Shown here: positions 58,962 to 64,000 of the stretch, piece after piece | How the letters are laid out: each line of letters opens with the position of its first letter | Position numbering within the stretch: position 1 is the stretch's first letter | Source of the DNA: Chloroflexota bacterium | GTDB lineage: Bacteria; Chloroflexota; Anaerolineae; UBA4142 | Length of the DNA stretch: 64,000 nucleotides | Assembly: GCA_016219275.1 (NCBI GenBank) | Contig: JACRBM010000023.1 | Location: 1-64,000, forward strand | Reading direction: 5' to 3' | Translations under genes and position numbers: made by a program | The notes under the pieces: model-generated | What the model saw: the letters and a program-made list of their open reading frames with translations, nothing else | Told to the model about the DNA's origin: nothing | Databases searched by the model: none

Positions 58962-60064
58962 CAACGCTCGAAGCCAAACTCACCCGCACGTTCGATTTCG
59001 CGGGCAAGCAGCTCAAATATCTCATCGAAACGTATCCGCGCCTATTGCCGATGTACACGATGAACGGCAAGTGGAAACACAGCGGCGAGTCGTGGACGAA
59101 CTGGTGCGAAGGATTTCTCGGCGGGCAGTTGTGGTTGATGTTCCAACATACCGGCGACGCGCGCTTCGCGTGGCGCGCCAAAGCCGAATACTATTCGCGC
59201 CTCATCGAAGAACGTAAAGATGATCGCAACGTGCACGATCTGGGATTTCTCTTCTGGTCAACGTGGAAACGCTGGTACGATGTGACCGGCGATCCAGTGA
59301 TCAACGACGTGGTCGTCCACGCGGGCAAAACGTTGTCGTTGCGTTTCAAAGAAAAAGGTCAATACTTGCGTTCGTTCGTTTCGGATGAAAGTTGCTTCAT
59401 TGACATTATGATGAATGTCGGCATCATTTTCTACGCGGCGCAACAATTGAACGACGCCGATATGCTCCGCAAGGCGACCCAGCATTGTCTCACGACGCGC
59501 AAGTACCTGGTGCGTGGCGATGGCAGTACGTCGCACGAAGGAATCTTTGACACGAACACCGGCGAATTTCTCCGGCAAACGACGCATCAAGGTTTTCGCA
59601 ATGATTCATCCTGGGCGCGTGGATTGACCTGGGCGTTGTACGGATTCGGCGCCGCGTACTCGTTCACGCGCGACGAGCGCTTGTTGCAAACCGCTGAGGC
59701 GTGCGCGAATTTCTACATCGAGCGCACACCCGCGCATGGCGTCCCGCCGAACGACTGGGACGAGCCGAATCCCAAACTGCCGTACGAAAGTTCCGCCGCC
59801 GCGATTGCCGCGAGCGGAATGTGGAATCTTGCGAAACTCACGGGCGACACGGCGCGCGCGCGCCTGTATCGCGATTACGCGCTAAACATTCTCGACACGC
59901 TCACCGAGCCGGAATTTCTCGCGATGGAAACGCCGGGCTGGGAAGGCATTTTGAAGCACGGGATGTACCATCAACGCAAAGGTCTGGGCGTGGACGAAAG
60001 CGTGATGTGGGGCGAGTATTTCTTCCTTGAGGCAGTCTATAAAGTTTTGCACGAGGGGCAGTGA
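58958..60064 (+). CDS. GH88-family unsaturated glucuronyl hydrolase-like protein
   Basis: A 368-residue (alpha/alpha)6-barrel protein of glycoside hydrolase family 88. The two Asp positions of this family are visible in VHDLGFLFW (about 87-95) and CFIDIMMNVGI (about 146-156), and the C-terminal LPYESSAAAIAASGMWNLA is typical. Members remove unsaturated uronic acids from oligosaccharides made by polysaccharide lyases. There is no signal peptide, so it acts on imported material. Start 58958 overlaps the preceding stop by four bases (ATGA). Confidence 0.93.
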   Translation: MTTLEAKLTRTFDFAGKQLKYLIETYPRLLPMYTMNGKWKHSGESWTNWCEGFLGGQLWLMFQHTGDARFAWRAKAEYYSRLIEERKDDRNVHDLGFLFWSTWKRWYDVTGDPVINDVVVHAGKTLSLRFKEKGQYLRSFVSDESCFIDIMMNVGIIFYAAQQLNDADMLRKATQHCLTTRKYLVRGDGSTSHEGIFDTNTGEFLRQTTHQGFRNDSSWARGLTWALYGFGAAYSFTRDERLLQTAEACANFYIERTPAHGVPPNDWDEPNPKLPYESSAAAIAASGMWNLAKLTGDTARARLYRDYALNILDTLTEPEFLAMETPGWEGILKHGMYHQRKGLGVDESVMWGEYFFLEAVYKVLHEGQ

Positions 60065-60115
60065 CAGGTAGACAGGGAGACAAGTAAACCTGTCTCCCTG
60101 TCTACCTGTTTACCC
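60063..60115. repeat. Octamer palindrome (ACAGGTAG units)
   Basis: ACAGGTAG, ACAGGGAG and ACAAGTAA face TGTCTCCC, TGTCTACC and TGTTTACC. Both arms have 8-base units. It begins at the stop codon of the GH88 gene. Confidence 0.87.
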
Positions 60116-60138
60116 CCTCCTTCTGAAAGGCATCGGAG

Positions 60139-60900
60139 ATGACAGATAAAATCGCGCTCGTCACCGGCGCGGCGCGCGGAATTGGTCGCGGGATTGCGGT
60201 TGCACTCGCCGCGCGCGGTTGGGGGATTGTCGTCAATTATCGCGGCAACGCGGACGCGGCGGCGGAGGCATTGCGCTTAATCGTCCAAGCTGGTGGGCGC
60301 GGCATCATCGTGCAGGGCGACGTTGCGGTTACACAAGACAGAGAGCGCCTCGTCGCCGCGACGCTCGAACATTTCGGTCATGTTGATTTGCTCGTGAACA
60401 ATGCGGGTATGGCGCCGCGCGTGCGTACCGACATGCTTCAGGTTGGCGAAGCGAGTTACGACGAAGTGATGGCGACGAATTTGAAGGGACCATTTTTCCT
60501 GACACAACTCGTCGCGCGGAAAATGATCGAACTCAAAACGCCGAACGCGAAAATCGTCAATATCGGTTCGCTCAGCGCGTACGCCAGCAGTCCCAATCGC
60601 GCCGAGTACTGCGTCTCGAAAGCCGGCGTCGCGATGATGACCGCGCTCTTTGCGGATCGCCTCGCCGAGTACGGCATCAACGTTTACGAAATTCGTCCTG
60701 GGATCATCGAAACGGATTTGACAAGTGTGGTCAAAGCCAAGTACGACAAGCTGATCGCCGAAGGATTATTGCCGATCAAACACTGGGGGCAGCCGGATGA
60801 CGTTGCGCGCGCGGTCGTCGCGATTGCCGAAGACGCGCTGCCGTACTCGACCGGCGAAGTAATCAACGTGGACGGCGGATTTCATTTGCGAAGATTGTGA
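60139..60900 (+). CDS. Short-chain dehydrogenase/reductase (FabG-like)
   Basis: A 253-residue classical SDR with the cofactor motif TGAARGIG (about 9-16), NNAG in LVNNAGMAP, catalytic Ser in NIGSLSAY, and YCVSKAG with Tyr and Lys. The C-terminal [11 protein letters not shown]-like end is present. NADP or NAD preference is not certain ([11 protein letters not shown] after beta-2). It likely oxidises a hydroxyl of a sugar-acid intermediate in the cluster. AAAGG lies 8 bases upstream. Confidence 0.95.
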   Translation: MTDKIALVTGAARGIGRGIAVALAARGWGIVVNYRGNADAAAEALRLIVQAGGRGIIVQGDVAVTQDRERLVAATLEHFGHVDLLVNNAGMAPRVRTDMLQVGEASYDEVMATNLKGPFFLTQLVARKMIELKTPNAKIVNIGSLSAYASSPNRAEYCVSKAGVAMMTALFADRLAEYGINVYEIRPGIIETDLTSVVKAKYDKLIAEGLLPIKHWGQPDDVARAVVAIAEDALPYSTGEVINVDGGFHLRRL

Positions 60901-60904
60901 TGCC

Positions 60905-60968
60905 AGCATTCAGTGTTCAGTATTCAGAAACTGAACACTGAACACTGAACACTGAATACTGAATACTG
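60905..60968. repeat. Heptamer palindrome (CAGTGTT/CTGAACA units)
   Basis: CAGCATT, CAGTGTT and CAGTATT are followed by CTGAACA three times and CTGAATA twice. The family is the same as at 11061. The last unit reads CTGGAG and supplies the Shine-Dalgarno for the next gene. Confidence 0.9.
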
Positions 60969-60976
60969 GAGTACTC

Positions 60977-62407
60977 ATGCCTTCATACCCTCGAATCGCT
61001 TCATTCAAAACCACCGACGCGTTTCGCAAGCACTTGGTCGCGTCGAACATCGCGCTGGAATTGGACGACGCGATTCAATCTGGCGCGGACGCGCCGCTCG
61101 CGCAATCGTACCGCTTGCCGAACGGTTTCGTCGTCGGCAATCGTTTCGCGGTTGCGCCGATGGAGGGCTGGGACGGCACGCGCGATGGTCGTCCGAGCGA
61201 GTTGACGATGCGGCGTTGGCAACGGTTTGGTTTGAGCGGCGCGAAATTTATTTGGGGTGGCGAAGCAGTCGCCGTGCGGCACGACGGACGCGCGAACCCG
61301 CTTCAGTTGACCGCGAAACCGGAATTTCTGCGCGAGTTTGTCCAACTGCGCGAGGGACTCGTTGACGCGCATCGCGAGCGATTTGGGAACGCCGACGATT
61401 TGTGGATCGGTTTGCAGTTGACGCACTCGGGACGGTTTTGTCGTCCGAACGACAAGAAGAAACTCGAACCGATGATCGCGTATCATCATCCGATTTTGGA
61501 TCGCAAGTTCGGCGTGCCGCCGGATTATCCGGTGTTGAGCGACGGCGACATCGCGCGTTTGATCGAGGATTTCGTCGCCGCCGCGCAATTCGCGCAACGC
61601 GCCGGTTTTCACTTTGTGGATATCAAACACTGTCACGGATACCTGGGTCACGAGTTGTTGAGCGCGCATGATCGCCCCGGCAAGTACGGCGGCAGTTTCG
61701 AAAATCGGACGCGCTACGCGCGCGAGATTATCGCGGGCATTCGCGCGAACGCGCCGGGGCTGGAGATTGGCGTGCGTTTGAGTGCGTGGGATTTTGTGCC
61801 GTTCAAGCCAGGCATGGATGGGGTGGGCGAACCGGAATCGTGCGAGAAACCGTACCGCTACGCGTTCGGCGGCGACGGTACCGGGTTGGGGATTGACCTC
61901 GCCGAGCCGAAAAAATTTCTCGATCTGCTCGCTTCGCTCGATGTGAAAATGGTGTGCGTCACGTGTGCGAGTCCGTACTACAATCCGCACCTGATGCGCC
62001 CCGCGACGTTTCCGCCGTCCGATGGGTATCAGCCGCCCGAAGACCCGCTCGTTGGCGTCGCGCGACAAGTCAACGCGGCAACCGAATTGAAAGCGCATTG
62101 TCCCGATATGACGATCATCGGCTCGACGTACTCGTACCTACAGGAATTTTTGCCGAACGTCGCGCAGAATGTCGTCCGCACTGGCAAAGCGGATTTCGTC
62201 GCGCTGGGTCGGATGGTGTTGACGTACCCGGAAATGTGCGCGGATGTACTCGCCGGTCGCGCGCTCGAACGCAAGCGGATTTGCCGCACGTTCAGCGATT
62301 GCACGACCGCGCCGCGCAATGGCATTGTCTCCGGCTGTTACCCGCTCGACGAGTTTTACAAGACGAGCGAGGAAGCGAAGGCGCTCGCGGCAGTCAAGGG
62401 GAAGTGA
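60977..62407 (+). CDS. Old Yellow Enzyme-like NADH:flavin oxidoreductase
   Basis: A 476-residue protein with the OYE TIM barrel. It has N-terminal [13 protein letters not shown] (about 56-68), the substrate-binding and proton-donor region [20 protein letters not shown] (about 213-232), and [17 protein letters not shown] for the phosphate site. Near the C-terminus cysteines lie as C-x5-C-x11-C (ICRTFSDC to VSGC), unlike the CxxCxxxC cluster of 2,4-dienoyl-CoA reductases. The repeat at 60905 supplies GGAG. It is the last + strand gene of the cluster. Confidence 0.92.
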   Translation: MPSYPRIASFKTTDAFRKHLVASNIALELDDAIQSGADAPLAQSYRLPNGFVVGNRFAVAPMEGWDGTRDGRPSELTMRRWQRFGLSGAKFIWGGEAVAVRHDGRANPLQLTAKPEFLREFVQLREGLVDAHRERFGNADDLWIGLQLTHSGRFCRPNDKKKLEPMIAYHHPILDRKFGVPPDYPVLSDGDIARLIEDFVAAAQFAQRAGFHFVDIKHCHGYLGHELLSAHDRPGKYGGSFENRTRYAREIIAGIRANAPGLEIGVRLSAWDFVPFKPGMDGVGEPESCEKPYRYAFGGDGTGLGIDLAEPKKFLDLLASLDVKMVCVTCASPYYNPHLMRPATFPPSDGYQPPEDPLVGVARQVNAATELKAHCPDMTIIGSTYSYLQEFLPNVAQNVVRTGKADFVALGRMVLTYPEMCADVLAGRALERKRICRTFSDCTTAPRNGIVSGCYPLDEFYKTSEEAKALAAVKGK

Positions 62408-62412
62408 GATTT

Positions 62413-62463
62413 GGACGCGGATGAACGCGGACAAACGCGGATTATTTTTTTCGTCCGCGTCCG
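62413..62463. repeat. Decamer palindrome (ACGCGGATGA units)
   Basis: ACGCGGATGA, ACGCGGACAA and ACGCGGATTA are followed by TTTTTT and CGTCCGCGTCC. The period is 10 bases. It probably terminates the cluster transcript. Confidence 0.87.
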
Positions 62464-62520
62464 ACATGATGGTTTCTTGTTTGGTTTCGACTTGTCCGAA
62501 TAAGGTTGCTGGTAGCAATG

Positions 62521-63570
62521 TTATACGGTCGAGTGTTCCCAGTAATTGATTGCCAAGCCGCGCGGATCGAGTGCGGTTTGAAATTCGCGCAATTCGTCCG
62601 AATCCAATTCGCCCCACAGCACAATCGTTTTGTTATGCGCTTGGATCGTGCGGCACGTTGCCAGGATGGATTCCTTTTCCCAGACGCCGGTCTCGCGATC
62701 CAAGTGAATTTCGATGCCGCGTAATTCTGGGGTCGTGATGAGCGATGCGACGTGGCGCAACCCGGTCGCGTGAGTGTGTACGATGGAATACGGGAACGCG
62801 CTCAAGACTTGGCGATCTGCCTCCAAAAAATGTTCGCGGTACATTTTGATGGAGAACAGACTCGACGCGTCAACTTGGTAATCAATGACCGGTTCGGGGG
62901 CGTAGACGCGCCACGCTGAAACATAGCCCGCGTTCCATCGCTGGCGCAATTCCACACCGCGTTGTGCCACCGCGACCCAGGTTTGCGCGAACCTGTCCGC
63001 GAGCGAATGTAAAGCATCGGGAGCATCGTAGACGGCGGTGCACAGCTGTGCTTCGCCAAAATACGCGGCGAGCATATCTACGACGCCGCGCATGTGCCAT
63101 TGTCGCACGGCGAGTTGCCCCTGCGTGGCTTGGTCGGCGCGCGCGAGCATACGCACCATCACCGCGAACCATTCCGATTTGAGCGCGGCATCCATCGAGA
63201 AATTTTCGGCGGCTTGACGCAAATCAATCCCAGGACTCTTGGCGACGCATCCAAATGCCGAGGCGTGAATCGAACAACCGATTACGGATTCCATCCATGC
63301 GGTTGGAAATACGTTGCCGACCGACTCGATCATATCGTCTTGCGCCCAGTGAGACAATGGGCGATCCAAACCCAGTAAGCGATCAAGGTCTATGTCGTCC
63401 GGCGCGATCGAGGTTGGCTCGGTGATGTCGCGTCCGCGCAGAGGGTACGGCTTGCCACCCCAGTACGGTTGCGCCATTTTGCTAACGAGCGCAGTTGTAT
63501 TGGCGCGTTGCCAAAATGCGCGATGCTTGTTCAAGAGCGACGATGGGTCGTTGAAACTTTCGGCATTCAT
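62521..63570 (-). CDS. UroD-superfamily protein (uncharacterised branch)
   Basis: A 349-residue protein. The C-terminal half reads like the UroD/MtaA barrel: SIVHTHATGLRHVASLITTPELRGIEIHLDRE (about 245-276). The zinc-site pattern of MtaA (HxC...C) is not obvious, so it is not a clear methyltransferase. CysThr and Trp-rich segments near the N-terminus are unusual. Start 63570 is chosen because AGGAG lies 7 bases upstream; a longer frame to 63993 is not protein-like. It is transcribed toward the cluster end, convergent with the OYE gene. Confidence 0.82.
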   Translation of the reverse strand: MNAESFNDPSSLLNKHRAFWQRANTTALVSKMAQPYWGGKPYPLRGRDITEPTSIAPDDIDLDRLLGLDRPLSHWAQDDMIESVGNVFPTAWMESVIGCSIHASAFGCVAKSPGIDLRQAAENFSMDAALKSEWFAVMVRMLARADQATQGQLAVRQWHMRGVVDMLAAYFGEAQLCTAVYDAPDALHSLADRFAQTWVAVAQRGVELRQRWNAGYVSAWRVYAPEPVIDYQVDASSLFSIKMYREHFLEADRQVLSAFPYSIVHTHATGLRHVASLITTPELRGIEIHLDRETGVWEKESILATCRTIQAHNKTIVLWGELDSDELREFQTALDPRGLAINYWEHSTV

Positions 63571-63670
63571 GCGTTGCTCCTTCCGTATTGCATAGATTGT
63601 GCATGAGACATTCTCACGGACGGATACAACATACTCCTGTTCGCTTTTTTTGCAAGTTAGAATCTTTATC

Positions 63671-63778
63671 AGCGCCATCCTTGCGAAGGTTCCTCGTTGT
63701 TTCGGAATAGATAACACTTTTGGAAAGCAAGAGACCTTGTCGCCCAAGCATTTTCGTAACCTTCGCAAGGATGAGCGG
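63671..63778. repeat. Split CTCAACCTTCGCAAGGTTGAG-family palindrome
   Basis: The arms GCCATCCTTGCGAAGGTT and AACCTTCGCAAGGATGAGC are separated by about 70 bases. Related short copies lie at 9411, 33526 and 39740. It lies between the divergent UroD-like and SDR genes. Confidence 0.82.
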
Positions 63779-63801
63779 CAATGAATCTTTTCGAGGAACC
63801 G

Positions 63802-64000
63802 ATGAACCGTTTCGATCTTACCGGCAAGCGCGCGATCATCACCGGCGGCGCGGGCGACCTGGGTCAGGCGTTGACGCGCGGTTTGCATGCGGCTGGCGTG
63901 ACCGTCGCGATTTTGGACCGCTCGGTGCGCTTGGACGAATTCGTCGCGTCGTTCGATGCGCGCGTCACCGGCATACGCGTTGATCTCACTCAACGCGATG
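63802..64000 (+). CDS. Short-chain dehydrogenase/reductase (cut by window end)
   Basis: The N-terminal 66 residues of an SDR. MNRFDLTGKRAIITGGAGDLG shows the TGxxxGxG-type cofactor loop (residues 15-21), and VAILDRSVRLDEF has an acidic residue after beta-2, which suggests NAD. This start type is common in D-mannonate/gluconate oxidoreductases. CGAGGAAC lies before ATG 63802; ATG 63781 is an alternative. The rest lies outside the window. Confidence 0.9.
   Translation, partial: MNRFDLTGKRAIITGGAGDLGQALTRGLHAAGVTVAILDRSVRLDEFVASFDARVTGIRVDLTQRD

Noticed and set aside
62521-63993. A 490-residue version of the UroD-like protein
   Set aside because: The extra N-terminus crosses a palindrome and lacks protein-like character. 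AGGAG before ATG 63570 gives a better start.

Overview
The window looks like chromosome from an uncultured Chloroflexota, most likely Anaerolineae-like. This is inferred from lipoproteins with long Ala/Pro/Thr linkers after the lipobox, Liv-type and NMT1-type ABC systems, frequent GTG/TTG starts, GCGCG-rich codon use, and very many short intergenic palindromes. No rRNA, tRNA or CRISPR array is visible. The organism is inferred from style, not from a marker gene.

Layout. 0-0.7 kb: end of one gene and two overlapping hypothetical ORFs. 0.7-5 kb (+): MoaB/MogA-like protein, two nitrilase-fold paralogues with altered catalytic residues, LysE exporter, cupin, Crp-type regulator. 5-14 kb: DNA polymerase IV, PAP2 protein, RecN, zinc-finger membrane protein, prepilin peptidase, EamA transporter, RRM protein, and a DEAD-box helicase with a long leader holding an attenuator-like hairpin. 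14-23.6 kb (-): nucleotidyltransferase-like protein, enoyl-CoA hydratase, LivMHK, LivFG, and a polar amino-acid permease and binding protein without their own ATPase. 23.9-25.1 kb: MFS transporter. 25.1-28 kb: accessory island with a decayed tyrosine-recombinase tail, structured non-coding DNA, a membrane protein, a SnoaL-like protein and a DUF433/DUF5615 pair. 28-31.7 kb: S9 peptidase and GH13 amylase, convergent, sharing a strong terminator. 32-40.4 kb (-): ECF sigma factor, anti-sigma factor, DUF5666, HlyD-type adaptor, MacB ATPase and permease, TolB-like and YceI-like proteins. 40.7-47.5 kb (-): phosphomutase-like enzyme, flavin reductase, lipid kinase, Ddn-like protein, a lipoprotein behind a cyclic-di-GMP-I riboswitch, EtfAB, and a Pro/Lys repeat protein.

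47.9-62.4 kb (+) is one long catabolic cluster: two enolase-superfamily enzymes, a MtaA/UroD-family methyltransferase-like protein, a GntR/FCD regulator, an NMT1/SsuABC-type importer, a cupin, two Gfo/Idh/MocA oxidoreductases, an alkylmercury-lyase-like protein, a GH88 unsaturated-uronyl hydrolase, an SDR and an Old-Yellow-Enzyme-like protein. A second UroD-fold protein (-) and another SDR (+, cut by the window end) follow. The genes suggest uptake and oxidation of a uronate- or polyol-like compound, but the substrate cannot be read from the sequence.

Two observations stand out. First, the alkylmercury-lyase-like gene has an in-frame TGA exactly where MerB has its second catalytic cysteine. 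A hairpin with a GGUC loop follows in SECIS register, and the reading frame continues to an ATGA overlap with the next gene, so it is a candidate selenoprotein. Second, the window is seeded with more than two dozen imperfect palindromes. Many are built from 7-, 8- or 10-nt tandem units. They sit at gene junctions, encode several protein C-termini, supply Shine-Dalgarno sequences, are inserted in frame inside one peptidase, and in two places are nested inside another palindrome.
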